DNA of 64,000 bases from Mycobacterium sherrisii (GCF_002102355.1 NZ_LQPT01000076.1:1-64000); one strand, 5' to 3'. Positions 27,309-37,133 are shown, counted from the stretch's first letter. Translations and numbers: made by a program. The notes: a model not told the origin generated them from the letters alone.

Positions 27309-29243
27309 GTGCAGCTGCGATACATAAGCGTCCCGGCGCTGATCGGCGAAGCCGGCGGCGATCCGTGGGCAATCAATCAGAGCCTTCAGGTTGGTCGTCC
27401 GGCGCAGATCGCCGATCTGGCGGAGGCGTTTCACGCTGCCGGCCGATGCACGGCCGAGTCCAGTGCCGCGTTCGCCGAAGCGCGCCGCCGGTTCGAGGCG
27501 TCGTGGAACCGCGAAGATGGTGTGCACCCGATCAATGACGGGGCCGAGGTGCAGCGGGTGACCAGGGCGTTGGGGGCGCAGTCGTTGCAGTTGCCCAAGA
27601 TCGGGCTGAGTCTGGAAAACATCGCGGCCACGTTGGCGCAGGCGCAGCGCACCGGCGCGGTGCTGATCTCGACGCTGGAAGCTCAGCTGCAGCAGCTCGA
27701 CGATGAAATCGGTGCGGCGGTGACCGCCGAGAAGGACAGCCACCTCACCGCCGGCGAGCGAAAACTGTTGGATCTGCACATCACGGAGCTGGAAGACGAA
27801 GCCATCGCGGGCACGAAATCGGCTCTGGGACAGGTGGAGTCGCTCCGTGACGGCTACTCCGATTACTTGGACAACGCCCTCGCCACGCTGCGAGCCGAGG
27901 GCTACGACCCAGGAATTCTCCAAGCGGTCGACGCACGACCGCAGATTCCGCCGCCGGGCACCAGTCCCGAGGATGTGCACCAGTGGTGGACTTCCTTGAC
28001 ACCTGAGGAACGCCAGCAGCTCATCGCCGAGCACCCCGATCAGGTCGGCAGTCTCAACGGCGTCCCGGTCTCGGCGCGCAACGACGCCAATGTCGCGGTG
28101 CTGACGCAGGACCTCAACCGTGTGCGGGACGCCGCCGCCCGCTTTGGCGTCTCGCCGGACGACGTGCTGCGCGACCCGGCGCGGTACGGTCTGTCCGCCG
28201 ACGACATCACCCGGTACCAGAACGCCGATCAGACGAAGCAAGGTCTCGACCACGACGCCGATCACGGCCACAACCCGGTGTTCCTGTTCGCCTATGACCC
28301 GTTGGCGTTCGGCGGCAAGGGGCGTGCCGCGATCGCGATCGGCAACCCTGACCTGGCGAAGAACACCGCCGTGATCGTGCCCGGCACCAGCAGCAGCGTG
28401 AAGGGTGGCTGGCTGCACGAGGGCCACAACGATGCGCTGAATCTCTACGGCCAGGCCAACGCCGCCGATCCCAAGAACCCCACGGCGGTGATCGCGTGGA
28501 TGGGCTACGACGCACCGAACGACTTCAACGACGTCCAGCGTATTTCCACCCCGGCACTGGCGCGAACGGGTGGTCAGGCCCTGGCGCAGGACGTCAACGG
28601 CCTGTGGGCCACCCACCTCGGCGGTGGCCAGCACGTCACCGTGCTGGGGCACTCCTACGGCTCGACCACCGTGGCGGACGCGTTCGCCTTAGGACATATG
28701 CACGCCAACGACGCGGTGCTGATCGGTTGTCCGGGAACCGATCTGGCGCCGAACGCGGCGAGTTTTCAGCTGGACGGCGGGCACGTGTACGTCGGAGACG
28801 CCTCGACGGATCCGGTTGGCATGCTCGGCGAACTGAATGGCCTCAGCCATTATGTAAACCGGGACAACATCGGCGGCCAGGTGCTCGGCTTGACCCCGGG
28901 GCTGGGTACCGACCCCGCCGCGGACGGCTTCGGGTCGGTGCGGTTCCGCGCCGAGGTGCCCGGTGCCGATGCCATCAATCCGCACGACCATTCGTACTAC
29001 TACCACCCGGGCAGCGAGGCGTTGTACAGCATGGCCGACATCGCCTCGGGCCACGGCGACGCGCTGGAAGCCGACGGCATGACGGCCGGGCACCGGTATC
29101 AGCCGGGCAAGGTCAACATCCCGGGCCTCGGTCCGGTCGGCATCGGCATACCCGGCACGCCCGCCGTCGTCGACCCGGAGTGGGGTCGCCCGCCGCAATC
29201 TGTTACCGATGATCATGTCTTCGATGACCAACACCATCACTGA
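27309..29243 (+). CDS. DUF1023 alpha/beta hydrolase (Rv2797c-like)
   Basis: A 644-residue protein with a helical N-terminal half (about residues 1-300, coiled and rich in Ala, Glu and Gln, resembling WXG100-like helical bundles) and a C-terminal DUF1023 alpha/beta hydrolase domain. The nucleophile elbow is LGHSYGSTT with Ser at about 449; NPHDHSYYYHPGS near the C-terminus holds a likely catalytic His. Rv2797c is the closest match I recall. The GTG at 27309, after GGGGGCGGGTGA, is preferred over 27288. The lppV-like gene overlaps its 3' end, as in M. tuberculosis. The protein ends with a His-rich tail. Confidence 0.85.
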   Translation: MQLRYISVPALIGEAGGDPWAINQSLQVGRPAQIADLAEAFHAAGRCTAESSAAFAEARRRFEASWNREDGVHPINDGAEVQRVTRALGAQSLQLPKIGLSLENIAATLAQAQRTGAVLISTLEAQLQQLDDEIGAAVTAEKDSHLTAGERKLLDLHITELEDEAIAGTKSALGQVESLRDGYSDYLDNALATLRAEGYDPGILQAVDARPQIPPPGTSPEDVHQWWTSLTPEERQQLIAEHPDQVGSLNGVPVSARNDANVAVLTQDLNRVRDAAARFGVSPDDVLRDPARYGLSADDITRYQNADQTKQGLDHDADHGHNPVFLFAYDPLAFGGKGRAAIAIGNPDLAKNTAVIVPGTSSSVKGGWLHEGHNDALNLYGQANAADPKNPTAVIAWMGYDAPNDFNDVQRISTPALARTGGQALAQDVNGLWATHLGGGQHVTVLGHSYGSTTVADAFALGHMHANDAVLIGCPGTDLAPNAASFQLDGGHVYVGDASTDPVGMLGELNGLSHYVNRDNIGGQVLGLTPGLGTDPAADGFGSVRFRAEVPGADAINPHDHSYYYHPGSEALYSMADIASGHGDALEADGMTAGHRYQPGKVNIPGLGPVGIGIPGTPAVVDPEWGRPPQSVTDDHVFDDQHHH

Positions 29244-29802
29244 ACGGCAACACGTTTCGTTCCGGCGAGTGCGCCTTGCCGCGGTAGTGGCTGTCGTTGC
29301 GTTGCTGTTAGGAGGGTGTTCGCTGATGTTCCCCAAACCGCATTCCTCGGGCTCTGCCAACCCTTTTGACGACTCCGCACACCCGATGACCGACGATCAG
29401 ACCAGGTCCCAGGTGATCGAGCCGGCCAAGCAGATCGTTGCCGCCGCCGGCTTGCAGGGCGCCGAAGGCGGCTTCTCGTTCGCCTCGTGCAACGACCAAG
29501 GCGATCCGCCCTATCAGGGCAGGGTGACGATCGGCTTTCTGCTGCAGGGCGACCCGGACTCCTACCTTCAACACGTCCGGTCCGCCATGCGCGCGACCGG
29601 TTGGAGCGAAGGCGCCCCGCCGGGACAGCACTATCACGGCGCGGCGTTGAACAAGAACGGTGTGACCGCGAGCATCGGCTTCGTGCCGTCCGATCACAGT
29701 CGCGGCCAGATCATCCTGTACGGCGAGTGCCGGAACACCACAGACCACCACCACGACCCTGGCGCCGGTTTCGATATCACCAGTCAACTGACAGGACACT
29801 AG
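29224..29802 (+). CDS. lppV: Lipoprotein LppV-like
   Basis: A lipoprotein of about 192 residues. The signal peptide runs RRVRLAAVVAVVALLLGGC, with the lipobox LLGGC and Cys at residue 32. The mature part has two Cys (SCNDQ, ECRNT) and no catalytic motif. It matches the LppV position downstream of an Rv2797c-like gene, and overlaps that gene by about 20 bases. ATGs at 29209 and 29224 both fit. It is convergent with the next gene, seven bases apart. Confidence 0.78.
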   Translation: MTNTITERQHVSFRRVRLAAVVAVVALLLGGCSLMFPKPHSSGSANPFDDSAHPMTDDQTRSQVIEPAKQIVAAAGLQGAEGGFSFASCNDQGDPPYQGRVTIGFLLQGDPDSYLQHVRSAMRATGWSEGAPPGQHYHGAALNKNGVTASIGFVPSDHSRGQIILYGECRNTTDHHHDPGAGFDITSQLTGH

Positions 29803-29809
29803 CCACCGA

Positions 29810-31057
29810 TCAGGCCATCAGCGGTCCGCCGAATCCCGGAACGGCCCCGATCGGGATCAGCGCCAGCGTGATGACGAGAAAAGCGAAGACTTGTAACGTC
29901 TTTGGGCTGGGCGGTTGCTGGATCTCCGGTCGTCCCGCGGCGAACAGGATGAATACGATGCCCACATCGAAGGCGAGGATGGTCAGCCAGCGGGTCCAAT
30001 CGTAGCCGGTGAGGAACACCGGGACGATCAAGATCAGTCCCGCCGACGCCCACGACATCCGGCCCCGCAGCGTCTCGGCGAATGCGCGCAGGGGCACGCC
30101 GGACAGCTCGCGGAGACCCCACAGCGTCACGGCGACACCGGCGGCGCCGAAGACGAACGACGCCGTCAGGCCGACGATCCCGACGTGGCCGACACTTCGG
30201 AGGGCCTCGGCAATGTCGTGGTCGTAGCTGGGCAGCACGTTGCGGCAGACCCAGTCGTGGTAGTCGGTCTGGCGCGGGCGCCCGTCGATCACGTAGCGCA
30301 CCAACGTCGACGGTGACGTGATCGTGGCAAATGCATTGGGCAGCAAGCGATGCGGGACCGACACACAGAGTTGGGGGGCGATGTCGTGACGGCCGAACAC
30401 CGCGATGGCGGCCGCGGTCAACGCACCCGGCGCGACCGCGAGCAGCGCGCCCGCGCCCTGGCCGGCCGAAAGGACACGGCCGAGGATGACGACCGCCAGC
30501 ACAGCCCCCAACGCGAACTGCAGCCCGATCGCCTCGTGCACCAGCGTCAGAGCCGCGGTCGCGATGCCGTAGACCAGACACAGGCCGATGGCCGTCGCAC
30601 GGGAACGCGCGAACGTCAACCCCGTGGCGAACAGCGTCAGGGCGGCCCCACCGAACAGGTCGGGTCGGGCGGAGTAGGCGGCGAACGGAATACCGAAGGG
30701 CAGCAACGGAATCGCCATCGTGACCAGCAGGTGCCGTTCGGCCCGGCGCCGCCGCACCAGCACCGCGGCCGCGACCGCCGCCAGCCCGCACAGATAAACC
30801 GCCGTCGACACCCACCGCAGGCCCAGGGCGACCGTGAAGTAGTGGCCGGGAAACATGCCCACTAGTTCGCCGGCCAGACCGCGCCGGACGAAGCCGTGGG
30901 CGTAACTGGCCGAGTAGTAGGACATCCAGTACACGTCCAGCGGCACAACGGCGATGGCGAACCACAGCACCGTCGCCGCCCACAGCGTTATCGCCACGCC
31001 GATGCCGAGATATACCCGTTGGCGGACAATGGGTTTCACGGTGCGACCGGGGATCAT
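29810..31057 (-). CDS. Polytopic membrane protein in an acyltransferase operon
   Basis: A 415-residue integral membrane protein with about 10 hydrophobic helices. An early periplasmic loop reads YYSASYAHGFVRRGLAGEL, and a larger loop has RPRQTDYHDWVCRNVLPSYDHDI. It lacks a clear glycosyltransferase or MmpL motif, though the general shape (GT-C-like, first loop with conserved Arg residues) would allow a polyprenyl-linked glycosyltransferase or lipid flippase role. Its ATG overlaps the stop of the upstream WS/DGAT-like gene (ATGA), so it belongs to that operon. Confidence 0.65.
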   Translation of the reverse strand: MIPGRTVKPIVRQRVYLGIGVAITLWAATVLWFAIAVVPLDVYWMSYYSASYAHGFVRRGLAGELVGMFPGHYFTVALGLRWVSTAVYLCGLAAVAAAVLVRRRRAERHLLVTMAIPLLPFGIPFAAYSARPDLFGGAALTLFATGLTFARSRATAIGLCLVYGIATAALTLVHEAIGLQFALGAVLAVVILGRVLSAGQGAGALLAVAPGALTAAAIAVFGRHDIAPQLCVSVPHRLLPNAFATITSPSTLVRYVIDGRPRQTDYHDWVCRNVLPSYDHDIAEALRSVGHVGIVGLTASFVFGAAGVAVTLWGLRELSGVPLRAFAETLRGRMSWASAGLILIVPVFLTGYDWTRWLTILAFDVGIVFILFAAGRPEIQQPPSPKTLQVFAFLVITLALIPIGAVPGFGGPLMA

Positions 31058-32400
31058 CGTCGGGACTCACCCCCATACACCGCCGTGGCGTGCAAGGCCA
31101 GGCCGGCCAGTGTGCGGCAGACGAGCTCACGGACGGCGACAGCACTGTTGTCGGCGCCGCACTGATACAGGGCCACGGCGATGAACCGATTGCCGTTGAC
31201 GATCCCGGTGGCGCCGAACAACTGGCCGCCGACCTGCTCGATACGGCCGCGGGTGAGGCCCGGCTCGACGAGCCGGATCGACACGTCGGTCGCCGCGTCG
31301 CCGTCGATGCGGGCCAGGGCCGCATCGAACCTGCCCATGTTGGAGCAACCCACCGGCAGTTGGTCGGTCGCCATGGCGATGCTTTCGGCCCGCCGCGCCA
31401 GCCATCGCGGCGTGAACGGGACCAGCGGCAGTCCGGCCAGCATCTCGTTGGGCTCGGTACCCAACGACGTCAGTCGGTTTCTGATGTCTGCCCGCACCGC
31501 GCTCAGGTCCTCATCGACCCGTCGGCGGTCGACGGTGAGTGCGATCGAGGTCAGCGCGTTGGCGCGGTCGTCGTCGATCCCGCGGTCGCTGACCGGGAGC
31601 ACCACGGTGACGGCCTTCCCGTCCGTGTGCATCCGGCCAGATTGCTGCGCCAGCGCGGCCATGTAGGCGACGAAAAGGCTGTTGCCGCTTCCGTTGAGCT
31701 CGCGTGCCCGCGCCTCCCATGCCGCGGCGTCGGTGTGCACGATCACCGCGGGCAGCGCGGTCGGCTCATCGTCGACGGGTGTGGGTGGCGGGTGTACCCG
31801 AGGCCGCCGATCGGCGTTGGCCTCGATCGTTATCCGAAGCGTGGCGATCAGTGCGCGCGCAGCCGCGGGCAGGGTCGCAAGGACGTCGACCAGATCCTCG
31901 GCTACCGCACGCCATCGGGGGCGTGAATTCGGTTGTGGATAACCGAGATTACGGCCTTTGCCGTTCACCGCGTCGGTGATTGCGGTTGCCAAACCCAGTC
32001 CGTCGACGATGCAGTGCGAGGTCACCAGCGTGACGGCGGCGCCCCCGTCGTCCAACGGCAACACCCCGAGATGAAACGTGGGTCCGTGTTCGGGGTCGAC
32101 GGGAATACATCCGCGGGCCTCGATCCACGTGGCGACCTGCGAACGTGGCCGACGCGCATCGATGACGATGCCGGGGGAGCGGTGGTCGACCACCCAGCGG
32201 TGGCGGCCGAACGGCACCCGTGCGCGCTCGATCCGGCGCCCGAGCAAACCCGCGCCGAGGTGGTCGTTGAAGCGCCGCAATTCGGTGAGGTCGACATCGC
32301 GGTCGTACACCCAGGTGCACTGCACGGCGCTGCCTTGGCCATTGGCTCGCAGTCGCAAGAAAGCCGCTTGATCCAGCAGCGCCAGCCTCGCCATGCTCAC
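31054..32400 (-). CDS. WS/DGAT or condensation-superfamily acyltransferase
   Basis: A 448-residue enzyme of the CoA-dependent acyltransferase superfamily. The catalytic H-x3-D is in TSHCIVDGLG, and a second typical block is VVLPVSDRGIDDDRANALTSI. It resembles wax-ester/diacylglycerol synthase-like proteins rather than PapA5. It should esterify an alcohol or sugar hydroxyl with an acyl chain. Starts are GTG 32400 or ATG 32394. It follows the PapA-like gene by 21 bases and overlaps the membrane-protein gene. Confidence 0.75.
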   Translation of the reverse strand: MSMARLALLDQAAFLRLRANGQGSAVQCTWVYDRDVDLTELRRFNDHLGAGLLGRRIERARVPFGRHRWVVDHRSPGIVIDARRPRSQVATWIEARGCIPVDPEHGPTFHLGVLPLDDGGAAVTLVTSHCIVDGLGLATAITDAVNGKGRNLGYPQPNSRPRWRAVAEDLVDVLATLPAAARALIATLRITIEANADRRPRVHPPPTPVDDEPTALPAVIVHTDAAAWEARARELNGSGNSLFVAYMAALAQQSGRMHTDGKAVTVVLPVSDRGIDDDRANALTSIALTVDRRRVDEDLSAVRADIRNRLTSLGTEPNEMLAGLPLVPFTPRWLARRAESIAMATDQLPVGCSNMGRFDAALARIDGDAATDVSIRLVEPGLTRGRIEQVGGQLFGATGIVNGNRFIAVALYQCGADNSAVAVRELVCRTLAGLALHATAVYGGESRR

Positions 32401-32421
32401 CCCGCGCCGGCCGTGCCTTCC

Positions 32422-33822
32422 TCACTCGTCCTGGGCGCGGTCGCACACGCGGATGAACTCGGCGCGCATCGCCTCGACGTAGCGGTGAACGGAACCGCGG
32501 GCCAGTTCGGTGCCCGGGTAGGCGACCACCACCTGCGTTTTGCCATGCATGCGATTGACCCACATGCACACCGTTTCCGGTAGCCGATTGTCACCCCAGA
32601 TGCCGGCCCGCAGATCGTTGTAGTCGTCACCGAACGGCAGCTTGCGAATGTCGATGTAGGACAGCATCGGAACGGGACGGTCGGGAACTTCGATTCCAGC
32701 CGATGAGCCGTCCGGCGTCTCGAGCAGGTGATAGAACGGCACCGCTCCGAGGGCGGCGTTGGTGTCGAATGACGCCTGTGCGGCCCGGACAACCGCTTCG
32801 AACGAGGCGCCCGCGGTGGGAATGGTCAACGGGACGAAACTGGCCAGCCAGCCGACGGTGACGGCTTGGGCGGGTTCGCGGCGGTTGTCGAACGGCGTGA
32901 GCCCGAAGTATGTTGCGGCGCCGGTCAATCGGTGCTCAGCCAGGGCCGCGCAGGCGAACACGCCGCCGCTGAAGCGCGCTCCCGCCGCTCGGCACGCCGC
33001 CTCGAAACGTCGGCCCTGATCGGCGTCGATGAGGTCGAACACGTCGATAGCGCCCGGTGTGTCCGGGGTGGCGTCGCCCAGTTCCAACGGAAACTGTGGC
33101 AGCGCACCGTCGTTGGCGGCGACGAAGTCGCGCCAGGACTGAATTTCGGGTGAGTCCTCAGCCAGGCCGGCGGTGTAGGCACGTTGCTTCGCGCTGTATT
33201 CGCGGTAACTGGCCGCGGGTACCAGGGTCGCCTCCCCGCTCTGCAGCGCGCTGAAATACAGCGTCTGGATGTCGAGGAAGATGACGCCGGCCGACATACC
33301 GTCGGCGCGCAGATGGTCGATGGCGATCAAGACGGTGAAGTGACCGTCGCCCTGGACCACCCCGAACGTGAAGCAATCCCATTGCATCGGATCCGGGGTG
33401 TTCAGCAACAGTTTTCGGATCTGCGGCGCCTCCATGCGACCAAGATCCTTGGGCGCCAGGGTGATCGCCTCCGGTTCGGCTATCACGTAGCGATGGATTT
33501 CGTCGTTGTCGCAGAAGGCAAATCGGTCGTGATAGGTGTCGTGGCGGCGCACGTGGCCATTGACCGCCTGCGTCATCGCGTCGATGTCGCAGGTGCCCCC
33601 AATCTCCCAGGCTCCGATGCACAACCGTGGGATATCGCGGCCCAGGCCGACTTGGCGCCGGTAGTACTGGAGATGCTGCGATTGCTGGTAACTCACCGGC
33701 GCGGGGTGGGGGCGCGCTCTGGCCGCGCGGGCATAGGTCGACGCGGTGGGGCACCAGGACACGACGGTGCCCTCGGCCGTCCAGTTGTCAACGGTGCCCA
33801 GGAACACGCGCACGCCCTTCAT
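32422..33822 (-). CDS. PapA-like polyketide/trehalose acyltransferase
   Basis: A 466-residue member of the mycobacterial PapA1/PapA3 group that acylates trehalose in sulfolipid and polyacyltrehalose synthesis. The active-site motif is IDHLRADGMS (H-x3-D-G), preceded by TFGVVQGDGHFTVLI. WTAEGTVVSWCPT at the N-terminus and MHGKTQVVVAYPG with the final RAEFIRVC are typical of PapA enzymes. It is the first gene of a three-gene operon. No pks or fadD gene adjoins it, so the acyl donor must come from elsewhere. Confidence 0.83.
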   Translation of the reverse strand: MKGVRVFLGTVDNWTAEGTVVSWCPTASTYARAARARPHPAPVSYQQSQHLQYYRRQVGLGRDIPRLCIGAWEIGGTCDIDAMTQAVNGHVRRHDTYHDRFAFCDNDEIHRYVIAEPEAITLAPKDLGRMEAPQIRKLLLNTPDPMQWDCFTFGVVQGDGHFTVLIAIDHLRADGMSAGVIFLDIQTLYFSALQSGEATLVPAASYREYSAKQRAYTAGLAEDSPEIQSWRDFVAANDGALPQFPLELGDATPDTPGAIDVFDLIDADQGRRFEAACRAAGARFSGGVFACAALAEHRLTGAATYFGLTPFDNRREPAQAVTVGWLASFVPLTIPTAGASFEAVVRAAQASFDTNAALGAVPFYHLLETPDGSSAGIEVPDRPVPMLSYIDIRKLPFGDDYNDLRAGIWGDNRLPETVCMWVNRMHGKTQVVVAYPGTELARGSVHRYVEAMRAEFIRVCDRAQDE

Positions 33823-34066
33823 ACCGACTCATACCGACAGTGAGCGATGCCACCCCCGCTCGATAACGTGACGACCCTAACGTGACTGTGCAATTCGTGC
33901 AGACCAACGCCGAGCCCGGTGAACACTTGCTGAACAACCCCGCGTCCGCTTGACGGATGGTCCAAATGCCCACTTGCAGGCGAAATCTCGGATCCGCAGG
34001 CCATGCGGGTCGACTCGACGGTGAGACGTACATCACTGGTAGGCAAAGCCTCGCTAAGCTCCGAGG
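33823..34066. promoter_or_regulatory. Divergent intergenic region upstream of papA-like operon
   Basis: A 244-base gap between the papA-like operon and the broken DUF1295 gene. It contains near-repeats of gactcataccgaca around 33822-33841 just ahead of the papA start. No other structure is apparent. Confidence 0.4.
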
Positions 34067-34956
34067 ATGACGACGGGGAGTAAGGCCCGGTCCCTGTGGC
34101 TGGTCATGGTGGCCTACCTGATCGCCCTCGCGGTGGCCGCCGGATGGCTGACGTGGGGCCCGCCCGCTGGTCAGCTCTGGCTGGACACGCTGATCGCCGA
34201 TGTGCTGGCCACCTTGGTGGTCTTCGTCTTCAGTCGGGCATTTCGCAACTCAAGCTGCTACGACGCCTACTGGAGTGTGATTCCGCCGCTGCTGTAGTTC
34301 TACTGGTGGGCCCGGGTGACACTCCGAGTCGACCAATTGCGGTTCTGGCTAATAGCCGTCGTGGTCGTGCTGTGGGCGGTGCGGCTGACCGCAAATTGGT
34401 TTTATGCGTTTCCGGGCCTGCAACATGAAGACTGGCGTTACCCAATGTTCAAGCAGCGCGCGGGCCGCTGGGCGGTACTGGTCGACCTGATCGCCATCCA
34501 CCTGATCCCGACGCTGCAGGTATTTTGGCCATGATCCCGGCATACGTCGCCGTGGTCCGGCCCGGCCCCGGGTGAGTGTGGCTAAGTTGGGCCGCCTTCG
34601 TCGTGGGTCTGGCCGCCGTGGCGCTCGAGTTGGTCGCCGATGTACAGATGCATCGATTCGTTGCGCGGCGGCGGCCCGGCGAAGCGATGGACCGGGGCCT
34701 ATGGGGCTGGTCGCGGCACCCGAACTATTTCGGCGAGTTCAGCTTCTGGGTTGCCATCGCGTTGTTCGGCATTGCGGCAGCACCCGGCGATTGGTGGTGG
34801 CTGATCTTGGGGGCCGCCGCGATGCTGGCGATGCTGCTCGGCGCCAGCATCCCGATGATGGAGGAGCGCAGCCTGCAGCGCCGTCCGTCCTACCGGGACG
34901 TCGTCGATCGGGTCCCGCGCTTCGTGCCGCGTCCCCCACGAAAAGCCAAGGCGTAA
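34067..34956 (+). pseudogene. DUF1295 / steroid-reductase-like membrane protein, three lesions
   Basis: The intact family is a membrane protein of about 295 residues related to isoprenylcysteine methyltransferases and steroid 5-alpha-reductases. Here the reading frame has a TAG at 34295-34297 after SVIPPLL, a one-base deletion in a T run at 34523-34526 (after TLQVF), and a TGA at 34573-34575 just before VWLSWAAFV. The conserved core survives in pieces: LTANW, HEDWRYPM, then WGWSRHPNYFGEFSFW and PMMEERSLQRRP. Three independent lesions make it a true pseudogene. Confidence 0.88.
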
Positions 34957-34962
34957 AACGCG

Positions 34963-35811
34963 TTACACGACCGGTGCCGACGTGACGACGGAGTCGATCT
35001 GGAACGCGACACCGCGTCCGGCAGCGTCGTCGGCTTCGGGAATGCTCCATTGCACCTGGGCGGAACCGGACAGCTGGATGCTGGCGCCGGTGTCGAAGTC
35101 GACGAACAACAGGGCGGCCTCGTCGTCGACCATCAGGTTGCCCAGGCTGTTGAACATGTTGTTACCCGGGTAATCCGGCCACCACAACCGAGTGGGGGAG
35201 TCGACTCGCACGAATCCGGCCGCGCCTCCCCGGTGCGAGGCGTCGCTGCCCTGGCGCGGATGCGTGGTGCCCAGGAAGAACGTATCCGCGTTCGTGATCA
35301 TCGTTTGGTCAACCGCACTCAAAGCCGTTGCATGGGTTGGTGTTCCGTGATTGGCGAGCGCCGGGACATTGACGTCGCGGCGATGGATGTACTGGGGGCA
35401 GTTCCCGTAGGCCTGCTCGACGCCGATCGCCATGCCGGTGTCGTCGCGCGCCAGCAGGGTGCCGTTGACGCGCACCCGGCGGCGGGTGGCGAAATCGACG
35501 GCGATCAACCCGACCTGTTGGCCGGCCGCAATTCGGTGCAGCGGATCGCCGGCGCGCGGCACCCGGGAAATTTGCACAACGTCGTCGGCGCCGCGTAAGA
35601 ACCCCGGCGGCCCGGCTATCGGGGATATCCACAGGACCCCCGCGTAGTCGCGTCCGGTCAGCGCGGCGAAACGCTGGGTGGAAAGAAATTGCGTAGCGCC
35701 CGCGGAAATGCGGTTTGCGCGCAGCATATTCTCCAGCCGTTTTGCGGCGGCTTCGACACCGGCGCGGCGTTGCGCCGCGAGTTCACCTTCGTGAAAGCCC
35801 GTTACTGCCAC
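34963..35811 (-). CDS. Split-barrel FMN-binding (PNPOx-like) protein
   Basis: A 282-residue protein that looks like two pyridoxamine-phosphate-oxidase-like split barrels in tandem. LSTQRFAALTGRDYAGVLWISPIAGPPGFL and RVRVNGTLL belong to the first, MITNADTFFLGTTHP and GFVRVDSPTRLWWPDY to the second. Such proteins bind FMN and reduce or bind small molecules; the substrate is unknown. The GTG at 35811 begins MAVTGFHEGE. It lies six bases from the convergent pseudogene. Confidence 0.7.
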   Translation of the reverse strand: MAVTGFHEGELAAQRRAGVEAAAKRLENMLRANRISAGATQFLSTQRFAALTGRDYAGVLWISPIAGPPGFLRGADDVVQISRVPRAGDPLHRIAAGQQVGLIAVDFATRRRVRVNGTLLARDDTGMAIGVEQAYGNCPQYIHRRDVNVPALANHGTPTHATALSAVDQTMITNADTFFLGTTHPRQGSDASHRGGAAGFVRVDSPTRLWWPDYPGNNMFNSLGNLMVDDEAALLFVDFDTGASIQLSGSAQVQWSIPEADDAAGRGVAFQIDSVVTSAPVV

Positions 35812-35882
35812 GGACCCGATAACGCCGGGGGCGCGCCGAAACTTCCCGGCGCCGCTAGCGTGACGGCGCGGTCGGGACGGGG

Positions 35883-36068
35883 TCAGTGCCTGCGGGGCTT
35901 GTGACCGCTCACCGCGTCCGCGACGACCAGTCCCAACACGGCCGCCACACACAGGGGCACGTACAGCCTGAAGTTGGATGAGGCATGGTCGTACAGGGCG
36001 ACGTAGGCAATGGTTCCGATCGCCACGATGGTGAGCAGGATGCCGCGGTTGATTTTTTCCGTGCTCAT
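35883..36068 (-). CDS. Small two-helix membrane protein
   Basis: A 61-residue protein with two hydrophobic helices (GILLTIVAIGTIAYVALY and LYVPLCVAAVLGLVVADAV) and a basic C-terminus. GTTAGG precedes the ATG. It sits upstream of the PNPOx-like gene on the same strand. No family is recognised; coding status is moderately likely given the clean membrane pattern. Confidence 0.5.
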   Translation of the reverse strand: MSTEKINRGILLTIVAIGTIAYVALYDHASSNFRLYVPLCVAAVLGLVVADAVSGHKPRRH

Positions 36069-36254
36069 GCTTCGACCTAACTCTTTTCGGTCGGCATTAT
36101 GCCGCGGATATCAGCATAAACCTCCCGGTCCGGTTTGCCACCGACCGATTTCACGGGTCCAGCAAATGGCGAGAAATGCACGGCGATTCCGCATCGAGTG
36201 CCGCGCTTATTACCACCAGGATTCGGCGAAAGTGGGCTGCTCTACGCTATCGGC

Positions 36255-37133
36255 ATGGCACCGACGCCGCGCCCGCGCCGATCCGCTCTTTATCTGCCCG
36301 GCAACAAAGATCGAGCACTGGAGAAGGGGAAGTCGTTACCGGCCGACGTGCTGATTTTCGACCTCGAGGACGCCGTCGGACCGGACGCGAAGGACGAGTC
36401 CAGAGTCAGGGTGTGTGCTGCGGTCTCCTCGGGCAGCTACCGTCCTCGCGAGGTGGTGGTGCGCATTAACGGCGCCGGGACCGACTGGCATGACGATGAT
36501 CTGACCGCCGTGGCCACTTCGGGCGCCGACGCTGTGCTTGTGCCGAAGGTCGAGACGGGTCCCGGGGTCGAGGCGCTGGCGAACGCGCTCGAGCGGCTCG
36601 GTGCGCCGCGCTCGATGCAGCTGTGGGCGATGATCGAGACACCGCGGGCCATTTTGCGCGCCGAGGAGATCGCCGCGGCCAGCGAACGGCTGACCGTGTT
36701 GGTAGTTGGCACCAACGATCTGGTCAACGACCTGCACGGGCTGCATGTGCCGGGACGTGCGCCGGTTGTGCCGGCGCTGTCGTTGGCGGTGTTGGGCGCC
36801 CGAGCGGCCGGCAAGTCCATCTTGGACGGTGTCTACAACGCGATCGACGACGAAACGGGGTTCCGAGCCGAGGCTGCACAGGGTCGCGAAATGGGTTTCG
36901 ACGGCAAGACCCTGATCCATCCCTCGCAGGTCGGCCCGGCCAACGAACTGTTCGGCCCCTCGGAGAAGGAGGTGGCCGACGCCCGTCGAATCGTGTCGGC
37001 CTACCAGGAGGCGCGGGCGGCGGGGACCAGCGTCATCACCGTGGACGGTCGCATGATCGAAAGCCTGCACGTGCGCGACGCGCAGCGGATCCTGGCCTTG
37101 GCCGACCTCATTTCACAACTGGATTCCCGATGA
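36255..37133 (+). CDS. CitE-like HpcH/HpaI aldolase (beta-hydroxyacyl-CoA lyase)
   Basis: A 292-residue TIM-barrel lyase of the citrate-lyase-beta / malyl-CoA lyase group, which cleaves beta-hydroxyacyl-CoA thioesters with Mg2+. Conserved elements are RSALYLPGNKDRALEKG, LIFDLEDAVGPDAK (metal Asp/Glu), VVRINGAGTDW, WAMIETPRAILRAEEI and MGFDGKTLIHPSQV. It resembles Rv3075c more than a true citrate lyase since no lyase alpha or gamma genes are near. Its stop overlaps the ATG of the next SDR gene, so they are coupled. Confidence 0.87.
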   Translation: MAPTPRPRRSALYLPGNKDRALEKGKSLPADVLIFDLEDAVGPDAKDESRVRVCAAVSSGSYRPREVVVRINGAGTDWHDDDLTAVATSGADAVLVPKVETGPGVEALANALERLGAPRSMQLWAMIETPRAILRAEEIAAASERLTVLVVGTNDLVNDLHGLHVPGRAPVVPALSLAVLGARAAGKSILDGVYNAIDDETGFRAEAAQGREMGFDGKTLIHPSQVGPANELFGPSEKEVADARRIVSAYQEARAAGTSVITVDGRMIESLHVRDAQRILALADLISQLDSR

